From the NCBI GenBank assembly GCA_034509425.1, contig JAVTVJ010000118.1:2294001-2358000 (forward strand): a stretch of 64,000 nucleotides of DNA, written 5' to 3'. Both the position numbers and the translations under genes were made by a program. Positions 14,901 to 27,878 of the stretch are shown here, piece by piece. Origin of the DNA: Eopsaltria australis. Taxonomy: Eukaryota; Chordata; Aves; Passeriformes; Petroicidae. Positions within the stretch are counted from its first letter, which is position 1, and each line of letters starts with the position of its first letter. The notes below the pieces were generated by a model that ran no database searches, was not told the origin of the DNA, and saw nothing but the letters and a program-made list of their open reading frames with translations.

Positions 14901-16435
14901 GCTGCAGATTCACTTATTTGCATTGGTGTATCTTCTGAAGTAGTGATTAAACCTTTTTCCGAAACCTTATTCTCCCACTTCACTGAATTTTCACCCTGAA
15001 TATCTTGTGTTAATCACTTCTTAAAGTTAGCAACAATGTTCATCTCTTCTTTAGAAAATCCTGCTTCTCTTTGATGATGAAAATGAGAAAAATTGCAATG
15101 GAATAAAGGAGACATAAACTTGATGGACAGAAATAGAAAAAAATACAGAAAACATTTATGTGAAACTGAAATTTAACTTTCTACTGAAATCAGATCACTG
15201 ACTTCTTAACTATTTGATGCACATCTATTCTAATTCATTTTAATTATGTAAAACTAAATGTAAATTAATATTGAAACATGGATAAAGAGACCATGCTCTT
15301 CTGTGATCACTAGGCATGATTTTCATCTAAGGTGATTAGTAGAAGTTGTAGACAGTCCACTAAAAATTTCATATTATCTCTTCTAAATAATCAGTTACAT
15401 TGGATACACTTCATAATATGACACTCCTTAAACAGATTAATATGCTTTGAATTTTCTAATTAAGGTTGGCAAGTACATGCCAGTTTTGTTAAGGCAATTA
15501 ATAATGCATAAGATTGGACAGTCCTCTGCTTCAACTCTGAACTTTTCTTTTTTTCACTATTTTATGTTCCAGAAAGATTGACACACGAAAATCTTTAGAA
15601 ATATCTCTTTCTTTCCTCGGTTTTTTTTGGGGGTTTTTTTTGAGGGTTCATTGTTAACTTCTCTATTGTGTTCTTACGTGAATTACGAATTGCTAGAAAC
15701 AGAAATTAGCAATCAGGATCACAGCCCATTTAGACAGTTATCTGTCCAAAGGAAATCATCATCCTTTGCATATATTGTGTCTTGGATATAGTGTATCTTG
15801 CTACATAGCCTGAGGAAATCAGTGCCAATAATTCATTAAAAAGTACAGGGAAATGTATGCTTATAGTATTCATGCAGGAAGGTAAGAGAAATGTGTGAGT
15901 TTGAGTCTGATATTTTGTTAATGTCAAATTACTTCCGTTTTGAAAATAGCTGTACTCAAGATTTTGATGCAGCTAATGTAGATAGAATGAGAGTTTTTTA
16001 ATGAGCTTACCCAGCTGCTGGTTTGCAGTTTAACCTTGTAAGCACAAATCTGAACAAGGATTAATTTATGATTCTAAGTGATGCTATTCCTTTGGAAGCT
16101 ACATTTTAAGAGGCTTTAGCATTTTATTTAGTAGTAGTAGCAATTAGCAGCATTAGAATTTTATTTGGCATTATATTTGACATGTTATTTGACAGTACTC
16201 AGGATCATGATGTTACATTGTAATGGAAGTAGGTAAAGAGCAGAATTACAGTGAGGAAGAGAAATGAGAATGCACAATTATTGTCTTAGTGATTCATACC
16301 AAAACAAACCTACATGTCCCTAAGCACAAATGTGGTTTAAACAGAATTAGAAACATGTGTATATATTACAATTTCAGTCTGGAATCATAGCATCTATTCC
16401 AACAAATCTGAATAGGTTTCTATTAATGTCTTTCA

Positions 16436-16552
16436 TTAAAAAAAAACAAAAACCAAAAACCAACAAAAAAAAAACAAAACAAACCAACAACAAGAAAAAA
16501 CCCAAATATCAGCAACAAAAAGAACCCAAACAAACAGAAAAAAGCCCAAATA
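16436..16552. repeat. A/C-rich low-complexity tract
   Basis: Irregular runs of A with CC and CAA interruptions (words such as AAAAACCAAAAACCAACAAA). The open frame over it is an artefact of base composition. Confidence 0.9.
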
Positions 16553-17084
16553 AAACTTGGATTCTTGTCCAAACATAAAATATTTTAAATGTAGGTGAAG
16601 TAAAGAATAATTTCTTCATCACTAGACGCAGTCATGTTTCTTAAATTAGCTGCCCCAACATTTACTTTGCCTAAGTACTTGGTAACATTGTATTATTGTA
16701 ACATTGACCAAAATAGTCTGATAAAATCACATTTAAGAATTTATTTCATTTTATTCAGGGAATAAGAATAGACTTACCATAAAAGCTGCTGGCAATGCTG
16801 GAGGCTATCCCTTGTCCCAGATCAACAACAACTTCAAAACCACTTCTGGATTGCTTCTTCCTCTACAATTAGCATCGAGAATTTCTCTTTGAGCACAATT
16901 GCCGAGGGAAACCTATGTGTTCAATTTTATTGTTTACAATTAACACAAATATGACATACCTCTGGCAACCTTCAGTCATCTACATTTTGGCATTAAATGT
17001 TTGTATGAAGAGTAGGCATTTAGAGGGAATTCCTCCACCAATTACAGAGCTTTATAGCTGTCCAAGTAGAACAGATCTTTTCTG

Positions 17085-18500
17085 TAGAATCACAGAATGT
17101 TTTTGCTTGGAGGGGACCTTAAAGACGTTTAGTTCCCAACCTCCTGCCATGGGCAGGGACACCTTCCACTTCACCAGGTTGTTCAAAACCCCATCCAACC
17201 TGGCCTTGAATACTTTCAGGGCTGGGGCATCAACAACTTCTCTGAGCAACCTGTTCCAGTGTCTCACCACATTCACAGTAAAGAATTTTAATATCTAATC
17301 GAAACCTGCCCTCTTTTAGTTCAAAGCCATTACCCCTTTTCCCATCACTACATGCCCTGGTAAAAAGACCCCTCTCCAGCTTTATTTTAACCCTCTCTAG
17401 GGACTGGGAGGCTGCTCAAAGGTCTGCACAGAGCATTCTCCAGGATCAACAGCATCAAATCACTCTGTCTTCACAGAAGAGCTGCTCCAGCCCTCTTATC
17501 ATCTTTGTGGCCCTTCTCTGGACCCACCTCAACATGTCAATATCCTACTTATGCTGGGGGTCCCAGAGCTGGACTCAGTACTCAGGTGGGGTGTCACTAG
17601 AGAAGTGCAGTGGGAAGATTCCAGTACCTCTCCCTGCTGCCCACACTGCTTTGGATGCAGCCCAGGACACAGTTGGCTTTCTGGGCTGCAAGCACACATG
17701 GATCACTTATGTTGAGCTTCTTGTTAACCAACGTCCCCAATTCTCTCTCCTCAGAGCTGCTCTCAATCCATTTTCCACCTGTATTTTTGCTTCAGATTGC
17801 CCCAACCCTCACTTGGCCTTGAAGTTGTTGAACTTCCTAAGATTTTCACCTCTCAAGCCTGTCCAGGTCCCTCTGGATGGCACCCGTTCCCTCCAGCGTG
17901 TTGACCCCAACTGACAGCTTGCTCTTTTTTGGCAAACCTACTGAGAGTCCCAGACCTGGATTCAAGTCCATGATGCCAACAAATGTGTTAAACAGAGCTG
18001 GTCTGAACACCAGGCCCTGAAGAACACCCCTTGTCACTGGTCTCCACCCAGACACTGAGTCATTGACCACAACCCTTTGAGTGCAACCATCCAGTCAGTC
18101 CCTTGTCTGCCAATTGATCCATCTACCAAATCCTCATCTCTCCAGTTTGGAGACCAGGATGTTGTGGGGGACAGCATCAAATGTTTTGCACAAGTTCAGG
18201 TAGATGACATCAGTCAGTACTCCCTCAACCACCAATGATGTAACCCTGTCCTAGGTGGCCACCAAACTTGTTAGACAGGATTTGCCCTTAGTGAGGACAT
18301 CAGCTGTCACCAATCACCTCCTTATTTTCCATGTGCCTTAGCACAGATTCCAGGGGGATCTGCTCCATGAATTTGCTAGGCACAAACGTGAGACTGGGTG
18401 ACTTGTAGTTCCTTTTCACCCTTTTTAAAAATGGGGGTCATGTTCCCCCTTTTCCAGTCAGTGGCAACTTCACCAGACTGCCACAACTTCTCAAATACCC
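17085..18500 (-). mobile_element. CR1 LINE fragment, about 1.4 kb
   Basis: The plus strand starts with GAATCACAGAATG and GGAGGGGACCTTAAAGA, the reverse complement of a CR1 3' terminus. Reading on the minus strand back toward 18500, pieces of the reverse-transcriptase C-terminal half are visible, for example VNDSVSGW...VTRGVLQG at about 18000-18070 and IQRDLDRLER near 17850, in a frame with defects. This is the longest CR1 copy in the window and is 5' truncated. It is clearly inactive, because the endonuclease and most of the polymerase are missing. The 5' boundary near 18500 is approximate. Confidence 0.93.
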
Positions 18501-21500
18501 TTCCAAGTATACATCAATATACAATATACATCCAAGTATGAGCAGAGCTGGTGTACACTTCTTTTATGTTTTTCTGTGGTTACTTGACAAATTCATATAT
18601 TTTATACTTGAATCTGCTTTCCCTGGGTGTTAGTTTATTTGATGTCCTTTCAACAGCATTTTATATCTGCGGAGTCATAAACCAATGTAGCAGTAGCTAA
18701 TGCTGGGCTTAGCTCATTTCTATCTCCATGTGTAAAATGCTTCTTTCACCTCTCATTTAAATACTTTTGTTCTCTGTTTTAACAATGGAATCTAACAGAT
18801 TTAGTGTTGCTTCTTGTGATCCATGTAAAAAGGTACATTTTATATCTGAATAGTAGTTCACCATCAATGCCTTTGGATTTATCCCCTCAGAAAGCTTTTC
18901 ATTGTTCTGTTAGTTTTTTATTCCTTTTTAACCAATACATTCTACATCATGATATTTATGGAAAACAGTATCCTAGTAACAGAAGTAATTGGCTGTAAAG
19001 CTCAGAAAAAAATATTAACTTGCATTACATTTTCAACAAAAAACAAGGCTGGAGGCAAGTTTACAATATCTGATGGACATAGCCTAAAATTATGGAATGG
19101 GAAAGGCTGGAAACACCTGGAAATTAAAACATGCAAAATGTTTTTGGTTTAAATTAAATTAAAGATATTGATAGAAAAAGCAAAATATTATACATTACTT
19201 CTCTTCAATGGTCTCAATCAGCAAAATTCCTGAACACAGTGGAATGATTAAATCAGCTAAATTGCAAACCTGGTCTAAATGCCCTGCTGAACTAGGATCT
19301 TTCTGCTTGTGTTCTTACTAGATATGTGTTTAGTCATGTGATAATACAGAATATTAGGAAATAAAATCCATTAAGGTGCTGCAACTAGTTTTATACCTAA
19401 TATAATGCACTGTAAACATTTTTAACTTAAGAAACAAACTGCAAAAAAAGCCTGGCAGATGGAGCCCTAAAATATTTTTTCATGCATAATTCAGTGCAGT
19501 TTATATGTTTGCTTGGCTGCAAAGTATTTCTGAAGATACAAGAAGATGGAAAATGTGTCATATGCATATAACAATGTAAATGTTTTAACACTTAAACATC
19601 CACTACAGTAGAGATTGAAAGTTGTATTTTAAATGTCATGACAATTTTTCCAGAAGTTCAGCAGCATTCTTCAAGTCCTTTCAAAACAATCATAACTTAT
19701 GTTAAAAGAAAATGTAAATTGGAAAAGATCTTAAGTTAGTAAAAACTCTATTCTAATTGAAATATCTCACTACAAAAAAAATAAAGAGGAATAAAAAATG
19801 ACTAATATGACCTTAAAAACAAATTGCCTGACCTCTATAATGATGACACTTCTTTCAAATACTTCCAATAAGATATTTCTTCTCTTACTTGCAGAGCATG
19901 GTAGAGACAAAAAGAACTGAAGATCCATGCAAACAAACCCCAAAGAAACAAACAAGTAAACAGAAATTCATCCTTAAAAAAAACGCTTTCAGTGAAAAAT
20001 AGGCATTTGGTTGAAAAATTCTGACTATGACAATACATTTTAAATTTCATACATGCCTCCCTCCTCAAAAAATATTTCAAAGATTCCAAGAGAAAGAAGT
20101 AGGATTCTCTCCCCTAAAAACAGATGTCATGGGATTTTATGATGTTTAAACTGTATCTCGTGTCACTTTTTGCTTTTATCTAAGGGGAAAAAAAAGAAAA
20201 AAAAAGAAAAAAAAGAGCACTATTAGGCATGACTCATAGAATCTTCACATAGCCATACAAGCTAGGATTGACTCATCTTGTTTTTTGTCTGTCCTGTGTA
20301 GAAATGGAGGCAAACTCAGGTACAGATATCTTCATCATTTAACTTAAATAAATCTCAGACCTAGAACTATATTTCTACCTACAGTGGTTTCTAAATTCTT
20401 CTGCAGGCAGGGAATACATCCTCTCTATGTCATCTAAGTACTTTGATCCTACTTTCAGAGCACTACTGGCAGTGCAAGAATGAGGTCCTTTCTGCACAGG
20501 CACAATATTTCTAAGCCTGGGATGAAAGAAGACAGATGATACTTTCAAGCCTCCCCCTCCTTGACATTTTTCTAGATGGGACATGCAGCTAAAACAAAGC
20601 ATTCCTAAACATCTGGCTGGGTGTGAGAAGAGGGTGGGCAAGCAGAAGTACACTGTACTTTCTGCCTTTTTTGTACGAGCTTTGCCACTCTGAAGCAAAG
20701 ACTCCTACCCCCACCAGGTCAGGTAGTGAGTAATGGAGACAGAAAGTGACTTCAGAGCTGTAAGGTATGTCCCTCTCTGCTCCAGAGGCAATCTGTGTAC
20801 CTCATGGGATTAAAACCACTTAATCAGTCTTGAAGTTTCACAGCAAAGCTGTCATCACAGCCCAGGTGAGTGTCCTTACTGCTAGGGAATTTTACCCTCC
20901 TCTTAGTTCTCTGGATATAAAATTTTTTACAGGGGCAGTTTCAATCACATGATGAAGAGCTGTTTTTCTCATTCCCAGCCTGTACACTTTCCTACATCTT
21001 GATTGCTACATTACCCAAAATGGTTCCGGAGAGTAAAAGGAAAAACACAGGAGATAGCTGAAACCAACTATAGGTTTAATATGTGAAGATGGAGACTCTG
21101 CACACAACCTGGTACTCAGTGCTTAAAAAGTGAGTGTTGGCAGCATTCATTTAGAACACATCACTGCAGCTGCTGGAGCTCTAGCACTCATTGTTATTAA
21201 TCCAGAAAGGGCAGAATGCTTAGCTGCTGGCGTTGGTCCTTTGTGGCTGAATTTTCTTGAAGGATAATCAAAGATGGTTGTGATTTTGCAGCACAAATCT
21301 TAGCATCAGAGAGGATTTCCATTTATTTTTGGTAAGTATCATAGAGGAGAAGGACAGGGTATGAGGTAGCTCATTTTGCAGAATAATATGCTTTTAAAAG
21401 CTTGGTCAGTGATGACACATCACTGATTGGCTCTGTTTCTCATGAGTATCAGATGGGGAAGTGTCAGGATCTAAAACTCCTAACAATCTCCCTGAAGTTT

Positions 21501-22986
21501 AAACAGCCATCAGGAGAGCAGAATTAAACAGTTACTTCCCAATGCATTGCATATGACAATGCAAGGTTGACACTTACAAACCAATGAGCACATTTTCCTA
21601 AATCTGAGTATTTTGTCTGCTTGGCAGAAGGAGTTATAACATAAAAGATAACAATAAAGAAAAAAATCAAATAAATTCTCACACATAATACAAACTCCAA
21701 GTATTCTTTTTATCACTAACAGCACAGGCAAACTATTCTTAAAGTCTGAGGATTCATTCTTCATAAGTTTATTTTTCATTTGTGAGCAAGGAAGACCATA
21801 TTAAACCAAAGTTATTCTCCTGCAGCCCAACTTGAGTCCATAAGGCTTTTGAGATGCTTTGTATCTAATCTTTTGTAATAAATATTGCTACCCAAAGCAA
21901 CTTCATATCAAATTCTCTTAAAGTAAGTGTCACAATGAAGAGCTCTGCCTTATAATTTAAACTATTTCACAGTATTTTTCACATAAATCGGGTACAATAA
22001 AATATTATCTGCATAAAAAGGCTTTATTATTGGATAACAGTAGAATAAATAGTGTTGGAATGTTTTTTATAACTGAGCTGACCCCCACATGCTGAATTTT
22101 TTATCTTTAAATATAGCTTTATTTTCCAAGGAAAGTACCTGCAACACCATTCTTTTATAGATAAGACTAACATTAATCTACATATGGAACCCACCATGAT
22201 TTATATTAAAGGAATGTTTTTTAGGCATTCAGGGGATGCTGCATAAGCATTGTAAAGCCTATAATTCACATCTCCCAAGTTCAGCAATGTTTCATAAGCA
22301 TGACAGTGCAATTAGAGATGTGCAGATAATCAAGCCACTCTTTATCTCACTAACCAGTATAGCACAAACTCCAGTGGGAGTCTGGAATTCAGCATCTTCC
22401 ATATGTATAAGAAACCTTCAGCTGCTGTGCCTTGTGTTGGCACAATCTCATTGTTCTCAGGACCAAGTTCACAGGTTAAAGTTATTGGGGGGAGGGGGGG
22501 GTGGATCTTAAGGAAAATTTGCAATATCCTTTGTTTGCTGTACATGTGAACTTTTTTGGCAGATTCTTATTCATTTTGATGGAAATAAAAGCTACCAAGA
22601 AGAGCATGGAAAAGCCATATGATCTGCCAGGGTGTTTCCAGGACTCGGAATTATTTGCAGCTTTAGCAGCCTGTAAACTGGGAGTCCCTAGAGCCTGGCT
22701 CAGGTCTTCTGGTCCTCCAGTGAAAAAAGTGTGAGACTGTTGCTGTCTTAGAGTGTCAGACTAAGATCTGTCACCTCATGTGTGATGATTCAGGAGCAGT
22801 CTGTTTGGTGTAATTATTCAGAGGCAAGGGGTCCTGAATTCTGTTGGTTCCAAACTTATTTCCACCTGACAGCCTGACACAGAAGAGCACTGTTGCAGAA
22901 CACACAATAGTCCAGATGGCCACAGAGGGGACCTCATTCCTCCTGGTCACCTGCAGTCCCTGACAGACCCAGAGGAACCAGCAATT

Positions 22987-23139
22987 TCACAGAATCACAG
23001 AATATTCAGAGTTGGAAGGGACCCAGAAGGATTATGAAGTCCAACCCTTAAGTGAATGGCCCCTAGGGGGACTGAACCCAGAATCCTGGTGTTATTAGTA
23101 CTGCTCTTTAACCAGCTTCACCAACTGAGCTAATCTCAG
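22987..23139 (-). mobile_element. tRNA-derived SINE with CR1 tail (TguSINE1-like)
   Basis: Reading on the minus strand, the element begins with a tRNA-like head: TTAGCTCAGTTGG (polymerase III box A, plus-strand 23121-23132), ACTAATAACACCA like the anticodon arm of tRNA-Ile, and GGGTTCAGTCCCC (box B, about 23067-23080). The head is joined to a CR1 3' tail ending TTCCAACTCTGAATATTCTG plus TGATTCTGTGA. That composite is the architecture of TguSINE1, described from zebra finch and mobilised by CR1 reverse transcriptase. About eight extra bases separate box A from the anticodon arm, and the box B sequence is degenerate, so this is a fossil copy and not a tRNA gene. It supports a songbird host. Confidence 0.88.
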
Positions 23140-26100
23140 GGTCAATTTCCAGGTCTCTGTCTTTGGGTTGGACATAACCCCCAGACACTGTTTTCTTCCT
23201 GGTGGTTCCCAGTGCAGAGCTTTGCCAAAGCCTTTCCTCCTGCCCACGTGGCTGGCCACACTGCTTCTAGTGTATTCAGGTAGGGTGGCTGCCTCTTGCC
23301 ACTTAGAGGATATTTTGGATGCTGCACAGGCAATGCCAGAGGAAAGGGAAAGGACAGAAAAGATGAAAAGATCTGTCTTAAGCGCAGAACTATTATGTTC
23401 TAATGTGAGTAAAAAATATTGTAGTAACGTATGTAAAAAAAAAATGAATGAATACAATTTGTTAATAGACATACTCTACTAGAAAGTATGATATTTGTAG
23501 CTATGCTTGCACTCTTTTTCTTTCTTTTTCCATTTGTTCCTATATCAAGTGATATCTTAAGTGAAATTTTTTACATTGTCTACATATCTGAACACCCAGA
23601 TCTCACATTACCACAACATGAAATAAACTATTGCTGGCAAGTGATGATTCTCACTGAGCTGTGGAGTATACGGACCAGATTCTCTTGGCTCTCTGCAAAC
23701 TTTCAGTTGGATTTAAGTGAACTGACACTTCTCTCCAAAGCTCCTATTTCCCTTTTTTTAAAAAACTTTTGATTTTTCTGACCATAATTTGAGGCAAGTC
23801 AGGACATCTTTATTTTTATGATCTGAGAACCTGTGACATCCAGTCCCTGAGGGCAAAACATTATTTATTATTCCATGTCGTTTCCTGACTGCTAGAAAAG
23901 AGTATAAATATAATTATAGAAATGTGACTTATAACTTTCTCTGAATCTCAAGGGTGTACCTTTTTTACTCATCTATTCTCTCTCCTCCAGATCACAATCC
24001 CACATGCTCTAAACTACACACAGTACCCAACTGCAAACCTCAAGTTAAGGTTATCACATACCCCATCATATAGGGGGATCTTCTACATCCTAGTTTTGCA
24101 GCTTTTGAATTGTATCTTCTATAGAGAAGGTGCCTTATTGACTAGAAAGAGCACTTTTACCAGCTTACCACTTTCAGCATTTTTGCTGTTTCAGTATTCC
24201 CAGCAGCTAGAGATATACTGCTATCCTTCTCTGAGTGCAGCAGAAAAACTAAGAAACAAGTTAAATTACTTGCTGTGGGCTGTGCAGGGACTCTGTCTCA
24301 AATTAGGATATGATACTGTTAAATAATAGTGTAGAGGAATACACTACCCTCTGAAGCTGAACTCCCAGTTTAAACTGACATATCCTACAAACAGGCACCA
24401 TGTTACAGTACCAGTGCTCATTAAGTGATAGATTGAAAGTCAGTTTCCAAGTATCAGAGCAGCACATTCTGCTCAAGCTTTCCCAGTTAGTAAGTTGTGC
24501 ATCCCATCAATAACCTGTTGTGAAAAACAAAACTTTTCCTTGTTAGATCAAGCAGTGCCATTACACAAATGTTATATTGTCCTTCACATTTTATTTTGCA
24601 GATAAACAAGACTACTTTAATTACCCTGATCTGACATACCATCTCCAGAACAGAAGGTACAGTACTGAAAGGTATAATACATTTGCAAAACAGAGAAGGC
24701 TTATTTTAGGCCTTAAATGAAATGGTATTAACATAGATTTTGAAAAATACTGTCCTGTTCTTCACAGAATCTTTCTTGAAGGAACAATTGTAAGAATAGA
24801 TTTGAAATTTTACTGCTTATGTCAAAGTATTAAATGTTGTACTAAATTATATTTTGGAAAATACAAAGTTTGTGCCACAAACAAGAAGTATTTTTTTATT
24901 AATTGGGGCATCTCAGGTATGTTTTAATTACTTATATTTCATAATGCAAAGTTAGTTCTTGCTAGACCTTAAATAAGCAGGAGGTTAGCAGAGTCAAGGA
25001 GCTCTACAAGTCAAATTTTTTGACACAGACTATTTTTCATTTTTGGATTGATTAGGGCAAAATAGCCATTACAATCTATATGACAAGCAAGTAGAAGGAC
25101 TGAGTGGCAAAGAAGTAGATGGAAAAGTATTTCAGGGGTGTGGATGTTTTAAGAAAGGCGATTAGAAAAATAGCATCAAAAGTCAAGGAGAGTATGAAAG
25201 AAACATCATATTCAGGAAAGAAGAAATCAGAGCAGTAGAAAAGTCATCATTTTTGACATTTTGATCAAGCAGCACAGAACTGTTGTGCCTAGCAGAACAA
25301 AGAATTATTGCACCTGCAGAAAGAAGGGAAAAGAAATAATAGCAACACAACATCTTCCTGATAAATAAAAAAAAAATGATATGGATGTCCTTGAGAATAC
25401 AAATTGAGATCTCTGTAAAGGTCACAGACCAGAAACTGTGGAAACAAAGTAGATCTAATGACACCAAACCCCTTGTCTGAGTATATCTAACTGTATATCT
25501 AATGCACCACATATTTTTTCCCATATTCTTCAGAAGTACTTGTTTGAAAACCTTTTGTGCAAGCTGTGGCAGAGCTGTGGGAGTTGGAAAGAGCATCGAT
25601 CCACACCATGGTATTCCAGCACTCTGGCCACAGCCTGGGCTGCCCTTTGGTTGCAGGGAGAGACAGAGTGGCACCAGTGCCATGCTCCAAGGGCTTCTAG
25701 GGCCACATGGAGAGCACCAAAAACTTGGGATGCATGGATCCTGCCATGATGTTGAAAGGCAGCCACTCTCATGGAAGAATATTTGTAATTCAAATGAAAG
25801 GCATTTTTCTTCCTAAGGTTATGTAGTACATTCAGTGATAAACAGTGGTCACGGGGCTTTGCCTCCTACAAAGAGGTTGCTGAGGACATAATTAAGATCA
25901 TGAACATGAGGTGAAACATCAAAAATAGGACTTCAAGGAAAAGGACAGGCTTCTGGGTATTGTGGAGAATAAAATTTTGAATGAAACTGCAACAGAAAAA
26001 TCAAATAAAGCCTAGGTTTTACAGACAGAGAAATACACCATTTATCACAATATATTTTTAAAAGACAGGCTTCAAAAGCTCACAAGAACTGGGTCACAAC

Positions 26101-26525
26101 CTTAATGTTGGCTGACTGAAGCTACTGCATTACTATCATCACAGATCACTTTTGCCCCAAAAAGGTTTTAATACATTGTAATGTGGGAATTAACTGCTGC
26201 TTTCTGATAAGGAGCAAGTCACCTTCTATTATCAGGCATCAAATCATTTTAGTATTTTGCTGATATCTTCTTTTCGTCTACAATATGCCAAAAAAATAGT
26301 TTGTCTAACTGCAGAGTGGAAAGAAAATGTGCCTGAATAAGACAGAGATAAAAACAGATACAAAAATTAGCCCTTGAGGACAGTAGATTTCCCAAGACCT
26401 TGCTACGAACTCAGAGACAGTTATATTTGGCTTTAAGTACTGAAGCCCAAGCTTATTTTCAGAAAATGATAGATCCTATTCAGAGAGCTTAAAAGATGGC
26501 AAAGATATTTAAAGGAAGATCACAT

Positions 26526-26724
26526 TTTATTTATTTCTGATTACTTTCATCAATGGAAGAATAGGCACGATAAATAGATAGTAAAAGATATATTTATAGT
26601 ATCATGTGACTATTGAACTCAAACATCAAGTATGGACCAAGTCTTTTATCAATTAGAATATGATCATAAGGGTGTGCCTATATCAGGGATTGAAGGATTT
26701 ATGGGTTATGAATTTGGCTTGTGC

Positions 26725-26765
<41 letters not shown>

Positions 26766-27495
26766 GACACTTATGGCACACACTCAAGCACATAGCTGGA
26801 GCACTTGAAGTGGTGTCCTTTTGAAACAAAAGTTGCTGCCATGAAATGGGGCAGTGGAGATGCTGGGGAACATCATTTTAATATGGACACAAGGTCTTCC
26901 ACTACCATAGCTCTGTGCATTTTTATGGCACATTCAAAGTTAGACTCTTGGCAATCTGTCAGTGTTCTCATATCTGTCATGGTTGTTGATAGAGATCTGT
27001 TGGAAGTCTGCTCTTAACCTATCTATCAGTTACCAAATGGCTGTCACAGGAGAACCTCCCCACTATTATCTCTCTATTTTTAATTACTCAGTGCTATGTG
27101 CTACTAATGGATAACACTAAGTAAAAAGGACAGGGAAGTGTGCATTTAGTAGTCGTGATTGACAGGATTGATAGGTAAATGCTTTGCTGTGTAAGAAAAA
27201 AGCTCAAGTTGAAGGTCTAGAAAATTATCTCCCATAGAAAATGACTACAAGTCTACTCATGTGTAGACGAGGACGGCAACATGTCCTTCATGCTGTGTGA
27301 TACAGACAGAAAAGGTGTGTCTTGCCCTCCCTCTCTTGGCACGTTTTCTTGACTGAAATTCTCTTCTACTGCAATATGTACTTGAAGACCGGTCCTCCTC
27401 CAACACAACAAAACCTTCTGAAGACTCATACCACAAGTTCAAATCAGACACCCACACTCTCCTGGTCCAGTTTCTGAAAGGGAATTGCAGCTTGT
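26526..27495 (-). other. STS: Probable STS 3' untranslated region
   Basis: The sequence directly after the STS stop codon shows no further sulfatase homology. Reading on the minus strand, a variant signal ATTAAA occurs at 27079-27084, and two overlapping AATAAA signals occur at 26526-26535. Either could end the transcript, giving a 3' UTR of roughly 0.4 or 1 kb. The 66-residue open frame at 27257-27457 lies inside this stretch and resembles no protein I know. The end point is inference; only the position of the stop codon is certain. Confidence 0.35.
26725..26766. repeat. TA dinucleotide microsatellite
   Basis: About 13 TA units in a row, flanked by ATATAAA on the left and GTATGTATGG on the right. 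Confidence 0.95.
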
Positions 27496-27878
27496 TTATC
27501 CTGAATGCACCTCCAGTGGACTCCCTCCTGACTCATAGTCACAATAGCAAGACTGAAAGGGAGACGAGCAGCAGAGCTGGAGCCATGGCTTCCAGAGAAG
27601 GTTGTCCCATGACAGCTGGTTAGGAACAGCATGAAGGGATCTGGTGTGGTTGTCTACTGCTTGGTGTATGACCCTGAGGATTTCATGGAAACGGCTCTCA
27701 GTTTCTGGAGTCAATGGGACTTTCTCTTCAGGGTCTCTGGACAGATCGAAGAGCAGTGGAGGATCATGCCGTGTAATGAATCCTCCGTGGCAGAAGCAAA
27801 CGTGAGAATCATAGCAACCATTGGAGTCCTGAGGACTGAAGTTTGGAGTGAAGAAGAAGACTTTCCAGACAGATTCAC
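27496..27878 (-). CDS. STS: Steroid sulfatase, last coding exon and stop codon
   Basis: The exon begins after acceptor AAATTGCAG and runs 126 codons to a TAA stop at 27496-27498. It reads [59 protein letters not shown], then [17 protein letters not shown] and a tail CYCDYESGG. The FFFTPNF and SNGC...VCFC stretches are STS-like; [16 protein letters not shown] and LWKPWLQ-CC are shared by the whole subfamily. The seven visible cysteines fit the disulfide-rich C-terminal domain known from the human STS structure. The frame stays open throughout. The last dozen residues after the final cysteine pair look unlike the basic human tail, which is common at sulfatase C-termini. Start and stop are secure because the upstream phase fits exactly. 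Confidence 0.95.

Larger units (their letters stand above)
1..26525. other. Intergenic DNA downstream of STS, no protein gene recognised
   Basis: This AT-rich stretch contains many short open frames, none with a recognisable domain, splice-supported exon or coding-like composition. Recognised contents are listed separately: a CR1 tail near 8360, a 1.4 kb CR1 at 17085-18500, a tRNA-derived SINE at 22987-23139, several microsatellites and an 11-bp minisatellite. Elsewhere (for example 1-3700, 4000-6200, 8500-11880, 12000-16400, 18500-22980, 23140-26700) I see only unique AT-rich sequence and low-complexity runs. A slightly more GC-rich patch at about 25550-25750 and one at 11440-11760 could be decayed repeats, but I cannot classify them. 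Confidence 0.6.

Noticed and set aside
16357..16578. Lysine/asparagine/threonine-rich 73-residue frame
   Set aside because: Its composition comes entirely from an A/C-rich low-complexity tract.
17846..18070. Minus-strand frame with reverse-transcriptase-like residues
   Set aside because: It is part of the decayed CR1 copy, not an independent host gene.
23040..23139. tRNA gene on the minus strand
   Set aside because: Box A and box B are recognisable, but the cloverleaf is interrupted and the sequence runs straight into a CR1 tail, so it is a SINE.
27257..27457. 66-residue open frame on the minus strand just after the STS stop
   Set aside because: It lies in the probable STS 3' UTR, shows no family resemblance and has no splice support.
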